Shown here: positions 52,481 through 61,882 of the stretch, piece by piece
Layout of the letters: each line of letters starts with the position of its first letter
How positions within the stretch are numbered: position 1 is the stretch's first letter
Assembly (NCBI RefSeq): GCF_003335045.1
Contig: NZ_QOZG01000007.1
Span: forward strand, 62,001-126,000
Length of the DNA stretch: 64,000 nt
Direction of reading: 5' to 3'
From: Paramesorhizobium salinisoli
GTDB lineage: Bacteria; Pseudomonadota; Alphaproteobacteria; Rhizobiales; Rhizobiaceae
Made by a program: the position numbers and the translations under genes
The notes under the pieces: generated by a model
The model's input: the letters and a program-made list of their open reading frames with translations, nothing else
Databases searched by the model: none
What the model was told of the DNA's origin: nothing

Positions 52481-52528
52481 AAACACGATCAACAAGTCTT
52501 GAGCGAGGGGCAATCTCCATGGCGTGAC

Positions 52529-52839
52529 GTGCTGGTGGCGCTCGTCTTCCTCGCGATCGGCTTCTTTATCGATGCAACGGTTCTCATCATCCTGCTGACG
52601 CCGATCTTCTTGCCGCTGGTACGCCAAGCTCGGGTGACCCTACATTTGGCCTAGTCTTCATCCTCGCCGCCACCAGCCGACGCTGCGATGTATACCGTCT
52701 GCTCGATCCTGCGATGCCCGATCAGCGATTATACACAGGAATCGATGCCGCTGTTTGGTGCGGCGGCAGCGTCACGCTGTTGCTGATCTTCGTTCCTCAA
52801 CTGGTGCTTGTCGTGCTTGACATGATATTCGGTGGTTAA
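52529..52839 (+). pseudogene. TRAP transporter large permease (DctM type), C-terminal remnant
   Basis: Pieces in three frames: LVALVFLAIGFFIDATVLII with LLTPIFLPLV, then TFGLVFILAA, then MYTVCSILRCPISDYTQESM, and finally VTLLLIFVPQLVLVVLDMIF before the stop. These are the last helices of DctM. The first 300 residues and reading-frame continuity are lost, so the transporter is dead. Its stop touches the end of the convergent DUF1348 gene. Confidence 0.75.
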
Positions 52840-53324
52840 AGACCCAACTCCGAGAGACCCGGATGATCCTGCGGGCGCGGACCCTCAGCCCAGTGGAATT
52901 TTCTGTCCGCCTCCCCGATTGGCAGATCATTAATGCTGGCGAACCGCAGATGCATCAGCCCTTGTGCAGTGAATTGCCAGTTTTCATTGCCGTATGAGCG
53001 AACCCAGTTTCCCGCATCGTCGCGCCACTCATAGGCAAAGCGGACAGCGATGCGGTTTTCCGCGAAAGCCCAGAGTTCCTTGATGAGGCGGTAATCAAGC
53101 TCGCGGGACCATTTGCGCGTGAGGAACTCGACGATGGCGGCGCGACCGATGGGAAACTCCGCCCGGTTGCGCCAGCGGCTGTCGGACGTGTAGGCCAGCG
53201 AGACACGCTGCGGGTCGCGCGTATTCCAGGCATCTTCCGCCATGCGGACTTTCTGAATCGCGGTCTCGCGGGTGAATGGCGGAAGCGGTGGTCTGCTCTC
53301 GATAGTGATGGATGCTTGCGACAT
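52836..53324 (-). CDS. DUF1348/NTF2-like protein
   Basis: This is a 162-residue SnoaL/NTF2-fold protein of the DUF1348 group. Typical segments are [59 protein letters not shown] and ENWQF. Function unknown; NTF2-fold proteins bind small hydrophobic ligands. It precedes the PNPOx-like gene in a leftward group and ends against the DctM remnant. Confidence 0.9.
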   Translation of the reverse strand: MSQASITIESRPPLPPFTRETAIQKVRMAEDAWNTRDPQRVSLAYTSDSRWRNRAEFPIGRAAIVEFLTRKWSRELDYRLIKELWAFAENRIAVRFAYEWRDDAGNWVRSYGNENWQFTAQGLMHLRFASINDLPIGEADRKFHWAEGPRPQDHPGLSELGL

Positions 53325-53389
53325 TTGGGGCCTTTCGATGCCGTGCGTTCAGTGTCACGGATTGCGGAAGTTGGAATTCGTCGATGATC

Positions 53390-54376
53390 TCACCGACCGG
53401 CAAGTCGCTGCGCCTCCTCCCATGAGCCTGTCGTCATCGAAAATGGCGATTGTCCATTCTCCTCCGCGTTCCATCGGAGCGCAATCGCTCCGGGGCGGTA
53501 AACCATCCTGCGCGGCTTGAATGTCCAGAATCGCTCACTTCCCTGGAATCGATCGCTTTCCGGGTCGAGATTCACCTCCGCATCGCCGGAAAGCTGCAAT
53601 AGATCGCCTGTTTCGAAATCCACGAACAGGAGGCCAGCCTTGCCGTTGATCAAAATGTTGCCGAGCGTATTGAAGTAACGGTTGCCGGCAAAATCGGGAA
53701 TTGTCAACCAGTCGTCATCATCAATGCGGACGAAGCCGGATTTACCGCCGCGATGCGAAACATCGACCTGGCGGTGGCCATTGCTCCGGTCAGCATAGCT
53801 GGCAACGAAGAATGTATCGGCTGCCGAAATCAACGCGCGCGCGCGCGCATTCAACCGTTCCATCCAGGTCGCATCTGAAGGCCTGTTCTCACCGGTTTCC
53901 GCGAATCTGATATCCCGAAGCCGGATATATTTCGGGCAGTTTCCGAAACTTTGCTCCACCGCCAGAGTGAAGCCGTCGGGACCGGGGCGGCGCAGCGTGC
54001 CATTCACACGGTTCCGCCGCCTTGTATGAAGCTCAATCCCGAGGAGGCCGATACTGTGGCCATGTTCGAGCCCCGCATCGGCGGGATCATCCGGACGCCG
54101 CGCGGCATGGATGTCGAGTTGCTTCGGATCAGGAGATGCGACGAAACCGGGCCTGCCGGTTGCAAGCGTCGCCCATGCATCGCCTTGCGGGTCCACCGCG
54201 CCGAGCAGCACGAATGGAAGCTGCGCCATGAACTCCCGGTGTTGGTCGGGCATAAAGTCGCGGATGATCTTGCGGCCGATTTCAGCCATCCGCTCCACGG
54301 CGCCGATGCTCTCCTGCACCACGATCTCGCCGGCATGGAACGGTGAAGATTGCCGGTGGGATGAAAGTTCGGACAT
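53390..54376 (-). CDS. PNPOx-like flavin-binding protein
   Basis: 328 residues with two pyridoxamine 5'-phosphate oxidase-like split barrels. The FMN-type motif FVLLGAVDPQGDAWATLATG is near residue 50. In the second domain are ADTFFVASYADRSNGHRQVD, VSHRGGKSGFVRI and FAGNRYFNTLGNILINGKAG, the classic PNPOx pattern. Such proteins often accompany ferredoxin or GST genes and may reduce flavin-bound xenobiotics. I chose ATG 54376. It may be in one operon with the GST gene upstream (54406). Confidence 0.87.
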   Translation of the reverse strand: MSELSSHRQSSPFHAGEIVVQESIGAVERMAEIGRKIIRDFMPDQHREFMAQLPFVLLGAVDPQGDAWATLATGRPGFVASPDPKQLDIHAARRPDDPADAGLEHGHSIGLLGIELHTRRRNRVNGTLRRPGPDGFTLAVEQSFGNCPKYIRLRDIRFAETGENRPSDATWMERLNARARALISAADTFFVASYADRSNGHRQVDVSHRGGKSGFVRIDDDDWLTIPDFAGNRYFNTLGNILINGKAGLLFVDFETGDLLQLSGDAEVNLDPESDRFQGSERFWTFKPRRMVYRPGAIALRWNAEENGQSPFSMTTGSWEEAQRLAGR

Positions 54377-54405
54377 GACATAGCCTTTCAAATATCAGCA
54401 TCCCG

Positions 54406-55026
54406 TCATGAATGGGCAGCCTCCAGGCCGACCGGCGTCTGCTGGAACGCCACAAATCCCGGCAGTCCCTCGACACGATCAAGCCATCGGCGAACATTGC
54501 CGTGGGAAGACAGATCGACATTGCCCTCCGGAGCCCGGGCGATGTAGCTGTACAGTGCCACATCGGCGACAGTCGGCCGGTCGCCTGCGATCCAGTTGCG
54601 CTCCTGAAATTCCATGTCGATCAGTTGCAGGATGGCGTGGGCACGCGTGATGACCTCATCAGGATCGAACCTTGCTCCGAAGACCGTGATCAGGCGCGCG
54701 GCGGCAGGACCAAAAGCAATCGGGCCGGCTGCGACTGAAAGCCAGCGCTGGACAGCCGCCGCGCCGGCCGGCTCTTCCGGCAGCCAATCCGTCCGGCCGT
54801 GCTTCTTTGCAAGATAGACCATGATCGCATTGGAATCGGCTATGAGCAGACCGTCATCGTCGAGAAGCGGCACCTGCCCGAATCTGTTGAGCCTGAGGTA
54901 TTCTGGCGTTTTATGCGCTCCCTTGAGCAGATCGAGTTCGACGAGGTCGACCTTGATGCCGAGCAACGAACAAAGCAAACGCACACGATGCGAATGTCCG
55001 GACAATGGATGGTGATAGAGCTTCAT
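54406..55026 (-). CDS. Glutathione S-transferase
   Basis: This is a 206-residue GST. The N-terminal thioredoxin-like domain has [20 protein letters not shown] (Ser as the likely catalytic residue), the cis-Pro in [20 protein letters not shown], and the C-terminal helical domain includes [22 protein letters not shown] 55026 is the family start. It is divergent from a LysR gene that probably regulates it. Confidence 0.93.
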   Translation of the reverse strand: MKLYHHPLSGHSHRVRLLCSLLGIKVDLVELDLLKGAHKTPEYLRLNRFGQVPLLDDDGLLIADSNAIMVYLAKKHGRTDWLPEEPAGAAAVQRWLSVAAGPIAFGPAAARLITVFGARFDPDEVITRAHAILQLIDMEFQERNWIAGDRPTVADVALYSYIARAPEGNVDLSSHGNVRRWLDRVEGLPGFVAFQQTPVGLEAAHS

Positions 55027-55077
55027 TTTCGTACCTTCCGATGCGGCATCAGGGGAGGAATTCACCGTGCTGACTAT

Positions 55078-55142
55078 TCATTATTTCAACAGATCAGGAG
55101 AACTGCTAAAGAACACAATGGTCTATTACATCTGTTGAAATA
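55078..55142. promoter_or_regulatory. Spaced inverted repeat in the GST/LysR gap
   Basis: TTATTTCAACAGATC near 55080 and GATCTGTTGAAATAA-like sequence (catctgttgaaataat) near 55130 are inverted copies about 50 bp apart. The spacing allows a LysR tetramer to bend the DNA between the two divergent promoters. Confidence 0.65.
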
Positions 55143-55158
55143 ATCATAAGGAGCGAAA

Positions 55159-56064
55159 ATGGACCGTTTCCAGGCTATGCAGGTCTTTGTGAAAGTGGCG
55201 GAAACGGGCAATTTCGCCAAGGCAGGGCGGGATCTCAATCTCAATCCGCCAGCCGTCACCCGTGCTGTTGCCGGTCTGGAAACTGCCATCGGCACGCGGC
55301 TTTTCATCCGCACGACCCGTTCCGTGATGCTTACCGAGGTCGGACAGCGTTATCTTGAAGATTGCCGGCGCATTCTCTCCGACATACAGGAGGCGAACGC
55401 CAATGCCGCCGGCTCCTTTTCCAGGCCATCGGGGACGCTGACGGTCACCGCTTCAGTCCTGTTCGGACAGATTTACGTGCTGCCCATCCTGCTGGAATAT
55501 CTGGAACTTCACCCGGCAGTGACGGTGCGCTCGCTCTTCCTCGACCGCGTGACCAATATTGTCGAGGAAGGCATAGATGTCGCTGTTCGCATTGGCCATC
55601 TGCCGCTGTCCAGCCTCAGCGCTGTCAAGGTGGGAGCCGTGCGGCGCATCATATGCGGATCGCCTGATTATTTCCACCGATATGGAAAGCCAACCGTCCC
55701 CGCCGATCTGGCCGCGCATCGCATTGTCGCAGCCCCCAGCGCCTGGTCATCGCTCGACTGGCGCTTCGGGCGGGAGGGAACAACGAGCGTCCGCATCACG
55801 CCACGGCTCATTTGCAACAACAACGAAGCGGCGATTGAAGCGGCGGTTCGGGGCTGGGGCCTGACCAGGATCCTGTCCTATCAGGTAGCCCCTCTCATCG
55901 CTGCAGGCAAGCTCATCACGGTCCTGATCGACCAGGAAGAAGAGCCGCTTCCGATCCATATTGTCCAGCCGGAGGGGCGAAGAGCGGCCGCGAAGATCAG
56001 ATCGTTTGTCGAGCTCGCCACGAAGCGGCTGCGGGAAAACAGGATGGTCAATCCGGTGCCCTGA
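55159..56064 (+). CDS. LysR-family transcriptional regulator
   Basis: This is a 301-residue regulator of the CrgA/DmlR branch: MDRFQAMQVFVKVAETGNFA, then NPPAVTRAVAGLETAIGTRL and FIRTTRSVMLTEVGQRYLED in the DNA-binding part, with an effector domain that opens GTLTVTASVLFGQIYVLPIL. The 132-base gap to the divergent GST gene contains the half-sites TATTTCAACAGATC and ATCTGTTGAAATA, an inverted pair (55078 and 55130) that is a likely LysR operator. Confidence 0.93.
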   Translation: MDRFQAMQVFVKVAETGNFAKAGRDLNLNPPAVTRAVAGLETAIGTRLFIRTTRSVMLTEVGQRYLEDCRRILSDIQEANANAAGSFSRPSGTLTVTASVLFGQIYVLPILLEYLELHPAVTVRSLFLDRVTNIVEEGIDVAVRIGHLPLSSLSAVKVGAVRRIICGSPDYFHRYGKPTVPADLAAHRIVAAPSAWSSLDWRFGREGTTSVRITPRLICNNNEAAIEAAVRGWGLTRILSYQVAPLIAAGKLITVLIDQEEEPLPIHIVQPEGRRAAAKIRSFVELATKRLRENRMVNPVP

Positions 56065-56276
56065 TTTCCGGCCTCGCAGGCTTCGCTTCGACCTCGTCTT
56101 TGTCATCATCAACATTTCTCACGACCAGCCACGAACGCGGCTCCGCCGATCCGCCACCCTCCAGGCGCTGTGCCGGCCCGTAATCTGAGAATCGACAGGA
56201 TGCGGGTGTCATGTCAGTTGCCTGGAATTTCTACATTCCATATTGTCCCGCGGAATTGATATTCAGGAGTAAGCTC

Positions 56277-57824
56277 ATGCACGAAAAAATAGCCGGAGAA
56301 AGCGCGCCCCTCGCTGGACGACGCGAGTGGATCGGTCTGTGCGTTCTTTCGATCGCCTGCCTCATTTATTCCATGGATTTGTCAGTCCTGTTTCTCGCCA
56401 TGCCTGCGATTGTGGCCGATCTCGATCCCTCCGCGTCGGAGCTTCTTTGGATAAACGACATCTATGGTTTCATGGTCGCCGGTTTTCTCGTCACCATGGG
56501 CACGCTCGGGGACAGGATCGGGCGCAGGCGCGTTCTCCTGATCGGCGCTTTTGCTTTCGGCGTGGCTTCCGCATTGGCGGCCTTCTCGAGCACCGCTCAG
56601 CAATTGATTATTTCCCGGGCATTGCTCGGCATCGCCGGTGCGACGATCGCGCCTTCAACGCTCTCCCTTGTTGTCAACCTGTTTCAAAATGAAGCCGAGC
56701 GAAATCGGGCAATCGGCATCTGGGGCACGGCTTTCGCCTTAGGTGGCCTTGTGGGACCGCTGATCGGTGGGGCGCTGCTGCAATATTTCCATTGGGGATC
56801 GGTCTTCCTGATCAATATTCCCGTTATGGTGGCTCTGCTCATCGCCGCGCCGTTTCTACTGCCGGAGTACAGGAGCAACGAAGGCGGCAAGCTCGACCTG
56901 TTGAGCGTGCTGCTGTCGCTTGGAACAGTCCTGCCGGTCATCTACGGTTTCAAGCATATGGCAGCCTATGGCTTCGAACCCGGTCAGTTGCTCCCGATAT
57001 TGGCAGGCGTGCTGGTCGGCGTTTTGTTCATTCGCCGACAAAGCAGCCTCGCGCACCCACTTATCGACCTCCGCCTTTTCCGCATACCGGCGTTCACCGC
57101 CTCGCTTTTGGTCAATCTGGCCGGTGTCTTCTTCGTGTTCGGTGTCTTCCTTTTCCAAAACCTGTTCCTGCAGCTGGTGCTTGGTCTTTCACCCTTGGAA
57201 GCAGCCTTGTGGTCGATCCCGTCGGCGCTTGTCTTCACCGTCATGTCTTTTCAGGCTTATCGCTTCACCAACCGCTTCGGAGCGGTCCGGACCGTTCTGA
57301 TAGGTCTGGTCGTCAATGCGGTGGGAACTGCGGCAATGGCGGCCGCGGCCTATGGTGAAAGTCTCGTTGGCGTGCTGGGCGCAAGCATGATCATAGGCGT
57401 CGGCTTTGTACCCGTCATTCTCACCACGACAGGCCTGATCGTCGGAACCGCACCACCCGAGCGTGCAGGCTCGGCCTCTGCGATTTCGGAAACCAGCGCG
57501 GAATTCGGTGGTGCTCTGGGTATTGCCCTGCTGGGCAGTCTCGGTACGGTAGTATACCGCATGAGGATGGATGGCATCGACTTGAGCAGTCTCAATGAAA
57601 CGCAGGCATCGGCAGTCTCAGCCACGCTCGCCGGAGCGGTCGAGATTGCCAAGGCTTTGGGCGGGACGACACCGGTCTGGCTCGATACGGCAAGAACCGG
57701 CTTCGCGCTCGGTTTCGCAGTATGTTGCGTCGTTGCCTCCGTCACATTGCTCATTCTGGCGGCTGTCGCACGAAAGGTTTATCAGAGCGCCCATATCGAC
57801 GAAAGAAGCGCAGCTGCACATTGA
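56277..57824 (+). CDS. DHA2-type MFS efflux transporter (SmvA/QacA-like)
   Basis: 515 residues with 14 predicted helices. Motif A is GTLGDRIGRRRVLLIGAFAF after helix 2, motif C is TAFALGGLVGPLIGGALLQY in helix 5, and an early helix has the acidic MDLSVLFLAMPAI. This is the drug:proton antiporter-2 family (SmvA, QacA), which exports cationic dyes and quaternary compounds. ATG 56277 has an aggag ribosome site; a longer frame from 56211 adds a Tyr-rich leader with no support. A LysR remnant follows. Confidence 0.9.
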   Translation: MHEKIAGESAPLAGRREWIGLCVLSIACLIYSMDLSVLFLAMPAIVADLDPSASELLWINDIYGFMVAGFLVTMGTLGDRIGRRRVLLIGAFAFGVASALAAFSSTAQQLIISRALLGIAGATIAPSTLSLVVNLFQNEAERNRAIGIWGTAFALGGLVGPLIGGALLQYFHWGSVFLINIPVMVALLIAAPFLLPEYRSNEGGKLDLLSVLLSLGTVLPVIYGFKHMAAYGFEPGQLLPILAGVLVGVLFIRRQSSLAHPLIDLRLFRIPAFTASLLVNLAGVFFVFGVFLFQNLFLQLVLGLSPLEAALWSIPSALVFTVMSFQAYRFTNRFGAVRTVLIGLVVNAVGTAAMAAAAYGESLVGVLGASMIIGVGFVPVILTTTGLIVGTAPPERAGSASAISETSAEFGGALGIALLGSLGTVVYRMRMDGIDLSSLNETQASAVSATLAGAVEIAKALGGTTPVWLDTARTGFALGFAVCCVVASVTLLILAAVARKVYQSAHIDERSAAAH

Positions 57825-57952
57825 GCGGCCTTTCGGCTTTGAACTGCAGAGCTTTTTCGCACCCGAAAACGCCTCCATGAGGAGGCGCCGCTGGACCTCA
57901 ATGCGTTCCTCGGTCTTTGCATCTGTTGGTCTTGCCTGAAAACGACAGGTTT

Positions 57953-58278
57953 AGTATGGCCGATACGGCGCTGGCGAACCAGGGACTGAAACGTCGCCTG
58001 GCATTGACGCTTCCCCAGATGTACGCAGCACCAATCCTGATTGCCCGCTCCAAAATGATCGCCACCGTGGTGGGTGGGGTAGTCCGCACCCGCGGATATG
58101 CGCATGAGCTCTCGGTTCTGCGCCGCCATCGACCTGGAGCCCGTCCAGTTCGTCTTGTCGTGGCATCGGCGAAACGATGTTCATCCCGCCCAGCGATGGT
58201 TCAGGGGAGTGCATCGCCTCGCTTGCGGAAGAGCCGATGCCGATACCGGAGACACCCCGGACGAAACGCCGGGCCTGA
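57953..58278 (+). pseudogene. LysR effector-domain remnant, frameshifted
   Basis: Pieces ADTALANQGLKRRLALTLPQ, MYAAPILIARSKMIATVVGG, then DLEPVQFVLSWHRRNDVHPA with QRWFR, and finally GECIASLAEEPMP to a stop at 58276. These match the last third of LysR proteins. The DNA-binding half is missing and at least two frameshifts are present. It fills most of the gap between the MFS and TetR genes. Confidence 0.65.
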
Positions 58279-58298
58279 GGAAAGGTTTCCATCAGATC

Positions 58299-58922
58299 CT
58301 AGTCGCGGGCGTTTCTGCCCACCATTGCGACGATCGTTTCGAAGAGTTCGTCCTTTGCTTGTTCTGCGGTGATGTCTCCGGCCGCAGCCGCGCAGGACAG
58401 GGCTTCGGCGGCGCCGAGCATTCCCCAAAGGCCGGCGGCGTTGATAGCGCCGGTTCCGGTAAAGGGGGTCAGGAGAATCCGGCACTTCTCGATGAATACT
58501 GCCTCATATCGGCGCTTGGTCTTTTCCAGCTCGGGCGAGCCGGCGAGCGCCGCAATCACGCCCGGTATTTCGCGGCCCTGGTGCAGCACGCAATCGACAT
58601 AAGAAGACGCGATGACCGCGGCCCTGCTTGGCAAGGTTGGTTGGCTCGCCTCAAGCGCTGCATTCATGATTGCGGTCTGGCGCGCGTCGAATTCCTGATA
58701 GAGGGCCAAGAGCAGCCCAGCCCGCGTGCCGAAGTGATCGTAGACGACAGGCTTTGTGATGTCAGCCTGCTCGGCAAGCCGCCCCAACGTCAGGGCTTCC
58801 GTCCCCTCCTCGCGCGCCAGCCGCCATGCGACATCCAGAAGCTGGCGATGGCGATCCTCCCTCGATAGGCGGCGACGCGGCTGCGTATCGGGAAGCTGTT
58901 TTTTAGGGGCAGTGCTTGACAT
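58299..58922 (-). CDS. TetR-family repressor
   Basis: 207 residues. The DNA-binding region is REDRHRQLLDVAWRLAREEG and LGRLAEQADITKPVVYDHFG; the C-terminal helical domain ends FETIVAMVGRNARD. ATG 58922 (MSSTAPKKQLPD) is at the edge of the operator; upstream in-frame codons run through the promoter. It is divergent from the flavodoxin-fold oxidoreductase gene, which it probably represses. Confidence 0.92.
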   Translation of the reverse strand: MSSTAPKKQLPDTQPRRRLSREDRHRQLLDVAWRLAREEGTEALTLGRLAEQADITKPVVYDHFGTRAGLLLALYQEFDARQTAIMNAALEASQPTLPSRAAVIASSYVDCVLHQGREIPGVIAALAGSPELEKTKRRYEAVFIEKCRILLTPFTGTGAINAAGLWGMLGAAEALSCAAAAGDITAEQAKDELFETIVAMVGRNARD

Positions 58923-58925
58923 GAT

Positions 58926-58958
58926 TATATACCAAAGGTAACTTACTAAAAGTATATA
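58926..58958. promoter_or_regulatory. Operator-like inverted repeat in the TetR/oxidoreductase gap
   Basis: TATATAC (58926-58932) and GTATATA (58952-58958) are inverted arms around caaaggtaacttactaaa. The sequence overlaps the TetR start region and lies about 42 bases before the oxidoreductase start. Size and position fit a TetR operator that controls both genes. Confidence 0.65.
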
Positions 58959-58999
58959 AAACATGGCCCTTCTATGCAATCCAACACAGGAGTTTTTTC

Positions 59000-59629
59000 A
59001 TGCATGCGCTCATTGTTGTCTCTCACCCCAATCCCGCATCGCTCACCCATCGTGTCGCTGCCAATCTCGGGGACGGAGTAACCATGTCCGGTCCCGGCAA
59101 CTCGTTTGAGATCGCTGATCTTGCGGCGGAAGGTTTCGATCCGCGTTTCAACGCAGCGGATGTCGCGGCCTATCTCAAAGAGGCGCCGCTCCCCGCCGAT
59201 GTAACTGCCGAGCAGGCGAGGATCGATCGGGCCGATGCGCTCGTGCTGGTCTATCCCGTCTACTGGTGGTCGATGCCGGGGCTTCTCAAGGGATGGATTG
59301 ATCGCGTATTCAGCAATGGCTGGGCCTATGACGAGGAGGCGGATGCCAAGGTCGTCAAGAGGCTTCAGCACCTTCCGGTGCATCTCGTCGCCATAGGCGG
59401 CGCAAACTTGCGGACCTATACGCGGCATGGCTATTTCGACGCCATGAGAACGCAGATTGATCATGGCATCTTCGACTATTGCGGCGCGCCAGTCAAAACA
59501 TCCGAATTCCTGCTTCTCCCGGAAGGAAAGGATCCGTCTGCGCATCTGGATACCGCGCGCGCCATTGGCGGCAGTCTTTTCTGCCTGTCCAAGACATCGG
59601 GACGAAGCAAGGCGGTCGAAACGGTGTGA
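59000..59629 (+). CDS. NAD(P)H-dependent oxidoreductase, flavodoxin fold
   Basis: A 209-residue MdaB/NQO1-type FMN or FAD protein. It opens MHALIVVSHPNPASLTHRVA (flavin phosphate loop), and has DALVLVYPVYWWSMPGLLKG and WIDRVFSNGWAYD, both typical of the family. It performs two-electron quinone or azo reduction. The gene has an aggag-type ribosome site and is divergent from TetR with an operator-like repeat between them. Confidence 0.93.
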   Translation: MHALIVVSHPNPASLTHRVAANLGDGVTMSGPGNSFEIADLAAEGFDPRFNAADVAAYLKEAPLPADVTAEQARIDRADALVLVYPVYWWSMPGLLKGWIDRVFSNGWAYDEEADAKVVKRLQHLPVHLVAIGGANLRTYTRHGYFDAMRTQIDHGIFDYCGAPVKTSEFLLLPEGKDPSAHLDTARAIGGSLFCLSKTSGRSKAVETV

Positions 59630-59714
59630 ACATCGGTTTGGCGATCACCGTGGAAATTGTTAAAGATGTCTCGGCAGGATGCGATGATTATCGTTGCATG
59701 CCGGAGGTCAGCCC

Positions 59715-60383
59715 ATGTTCATCGTTCGAAGGCACAGAACAAAGTTCGTTATGTTTTCGGCTTTCCTGCTTTTCGCAGGCCTTGCCGCTTCAAGCATCCA
59801 CGCCAGGTCAAAAGCGGATGCGGCCTGTCATACGACCTTTGTCGAGATAACGCCTGCAGCGCGGGCCTGCGGCTTCTCCTTGAGCAAGACGGGTGTTTTG
59901 ATTCAGGACGGGAAAACGCTCGCCGATCCGCTTGTCGCTTCCTATCAAGATGACGGGAGCAGCCAGAAGCCCTTGGGCGCCGAAGAGGTCGTGCTGTTTC
60001 CGCCCTCCCCTTCGGGCCGGTTCCGCATCCTCCAGGCTTGCACGGGTATGGGAGCCGAGGCGCTGTGTTGGCAGACCTTCGTCCTGGATCAGAAGAAAGG
60101 ACAGCTCCATAACAGCTTTGCCGGACGATACGGGCCTAGGCGCTGGCAGAGCTGGAGCCCAAACGAACAGCACGTCGTGCTCGCGAACAGCGATGAGGGC
60201 GCCTGGTGGCTGCATGTGATCGAGCCCGCAAATGGCAACTCGCTTGATTTCCCCGCCGACGGTTCGACCGAGAACTGGATTGTAGAGCCAAAGACGCTGA
60301 CATGGACTGGACCCAGAAGCTTCACGATCAGGGTCAAGACATGCGGGGTCTGCAAGAGCGGTGTGAAGGAGATTCAGTTTTGA
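59715..60383 (+). CDS. Exported protein of unknown function
   Basis: 222 residues with a signal peptide (basic FIVRRHRTKF, then VMFSAFLLFAGLAASSIHA). The mature protein has six Cys, including ACHTTF...ARACGFS and TCGVCKSG near the C-terminus, which suggests disulfides, and a WD/TolB-like strand pattern (RRWQSWSPNEQHVVLANSDE, then GAWWLHVI). No family is recognised. ATG 59715 has a gagg ribosome site; an earlier ATG (59694) would extend the signal peptide by seven residues. Confidence 0.72.
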   Translation: MFIVRRHRTKFVMFSAFLLFAGLAASSIHARSKADAACHTTFVEITPAARACGFSLSKTGVLIQDGKTLADPLVASYQDDGSSQKPLGAEEVVLFPPSPSGRFRILQACTGMGAEALCWQTFVLDQKKGQLHNSFAGRYGPRRWQSWSPNEQHVVLANSDEGAWWLHVIEPANGNSLDFPADGSTENWIVEPKTLTWTGPRSFTIRVKTCGVCKSGVKEIQF

Positions 60384-60609
60384 CAACGGAATTCGACACA
60401 GAAGCGCACCCATGATCCTTTACGGTGGCGGCGCTTTTATGGTGATTTCTCTGGCATAAGCGCCGCACCTGTCGTCCTCCATTCATGTCCGATAAGTGCA
60501 ACGGGCTGCCATCTACACCAATACCGCTCCCACTTTCGGGAAGTGGAGCCGGGTCTTCTCCCCGATTGTGCCGTTTTTCTTCCCTTATCGCCGATCTGCA
60601 CCCTTCGCA
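60384..60609. other. Gap downstream of repC with a long inverted repeat
   Basis: GGCGGCGCTTTTATG (60427-60441) and CATAAGCGCCGC (60455-60466) form an almost perfect inverted repeat with a 13-base loop and no T-run. It could be a protein-binding site or a transcription barrier between repC and the exported-protein gene. I see no gene here and no good parS match. Confidence 0.6.
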
Positions 60610-61824
60610 TCAGTCAATTCCCAACCTTTGTGTGGCGGTTCCATTGATTTTCAAAGCTGCCATGATCATTGGTCCGATCGTGAACTCCCCTGCTCTCGCC
60701 TTTTGCGTGAGCGCCCGTAGATAACCGCCAGCGGATTTGATGTTCTGGGCTCGCTGAAGCATGCAGGCGATGACGACCGCGGCATTTTCCTGCCCGAGAA
60801 TCTCCGCGGCGCTTTCATAGGCCGCGTGAGAAATTCCGAGATAGGCTTTGACGTGCCCGGCCGTTGTCATCAAATCACGCCAACTGTTGATCCCTTCGAT
60901 GGCATAGTCGGCGATCTCGGGACAGGCTCTGAGGACCATGCCAAGGGGATAGGTCCTGGGGGGGGCTGCAATTGGCAGTCTTTCATCCGTGTTTTTCTTC
61001 AGTCCTTTTCCCAAACCCGATTCAGGTTCAATTATGATTTCTGTATCTGAATTAGATTGCTGCCATCCATTATGGGATTCATTGCCGCTTGTTTCGCGCG
61101 CATTCACGTGGAATTCCAACAGCTTGTCCAATTCTTCCCGCAAAGCCGCCAGTTGCGCCTCAATGGGCTCCAGATCGGCGAGCACGGCACGGCGGGGAAT
61201 GGTCTCGACGATGCTCCTGAAGCGCTTCCACAACACGTCCCAGTGGCCGCTACAGCCTTCGCGCTGGGCTGCTTCGATGAGTTTTTGAATATCCCGACGG
61301 TGCAATGTGATGCGCTGACGCGCAAGTCTGAGTCCACGGATTTCCGCCCGGACCTTTTCAGCAGCCCTTTCGAATTCTTCGGTGCGCGCAAGCAACGGCG
61401 CTAAGGAGAAGCCAAAAGCTTCATCCACGCTGCCCCCTTTGCCCCGGCGGGCATATCTCTTGCCATTCGGGCTATCGCGACGAATGATCAGGCCGCAATC
61501 AACAAGGGCAGCGAGATGCCGACGGAGCGTCGTATCCGCCATGCCGTGCGCCCTCAGTGCCAGTTGAGCATTGGACGGGAAGACAACGAGACCATGCTTC
61601 TGCGACAGTTCTGTCTCGGGATAAAAGGTCAGCAAGGCGTTCAGCACCGCCAACGAGCGATCGGATACGCCGATGGCCTCTTTGGCCTCGCAAAGCCAGC
61701 GATAGATGCGCCATTTGTCGGTTATCTTGCCTTCGGGTATGTCCTGCGTCTTCATCTGGCTTGCCATCAAGGCAAACGACATCGACCGTCGCCCAAAGGG
61801 CGTCGTTACTCTACTGATCTCCAT
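60610..61824 (-). CDS. repC: Replication initiator RepC
   Basis: 404 residues, normal for RepC, the initiator of repABC replicons, which binds an origin inside its own gene. The winged-helix N-terminal domain is seen in DKWRIYRWLCEAKEAIGVSD and LALRAHGMADTTLRRHLAAL, with RRDSPNGKRYARRGKGG. The C-terminal domain contains RTYPLGMVLRACPEIADYA and ends with the typical ALTQKARAGEFTIGPMIMAL-like segment. It is the last gene of repABC, 154 bases after repB, and its translation is controlled by the antisense RNA in that gap. Confidence 0.95.
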   Translation of the reverse strand: MEISRVTTPFGRRSMSFALMASQMKTQDIPEGKITDKWRIYRWLCEAKEAIGVSDRSLAVLNALLTFYPETELSQKHGLVVFPSNAQLALRAHGMADTTLRRHLAALVDCGLIIRRDSPNGKRYARRGKGGSVDEAFGFSLAPLLARTEEFERAAEKVRAEIRGLRLARQRITLHRRDIQKLIEAAQREGCSGHWDVLWKRFRSIVETIPRRAVLADLEPIEAQLAALREELDKLLEFHVNARETSGNESHNGWQQSNSDTEIIIEPESGLGKGLKKNTDERLPIAAPPRTYPLGMVLRACPEIADYAIEGINSWRDLMTTAGHVKAYLGISHAAYESAAEILGQENAAVVIACMLQRAQNIKSAGGYLRALTQKARAGEFTIGPMIMAALKINGTATQRLGID

Positions 61825-61882
61825 TTTCTTTCACCTTCGTTCAGGCAAAAGAAATCCGCTCGCCAAATGACGCTAAAGACTC

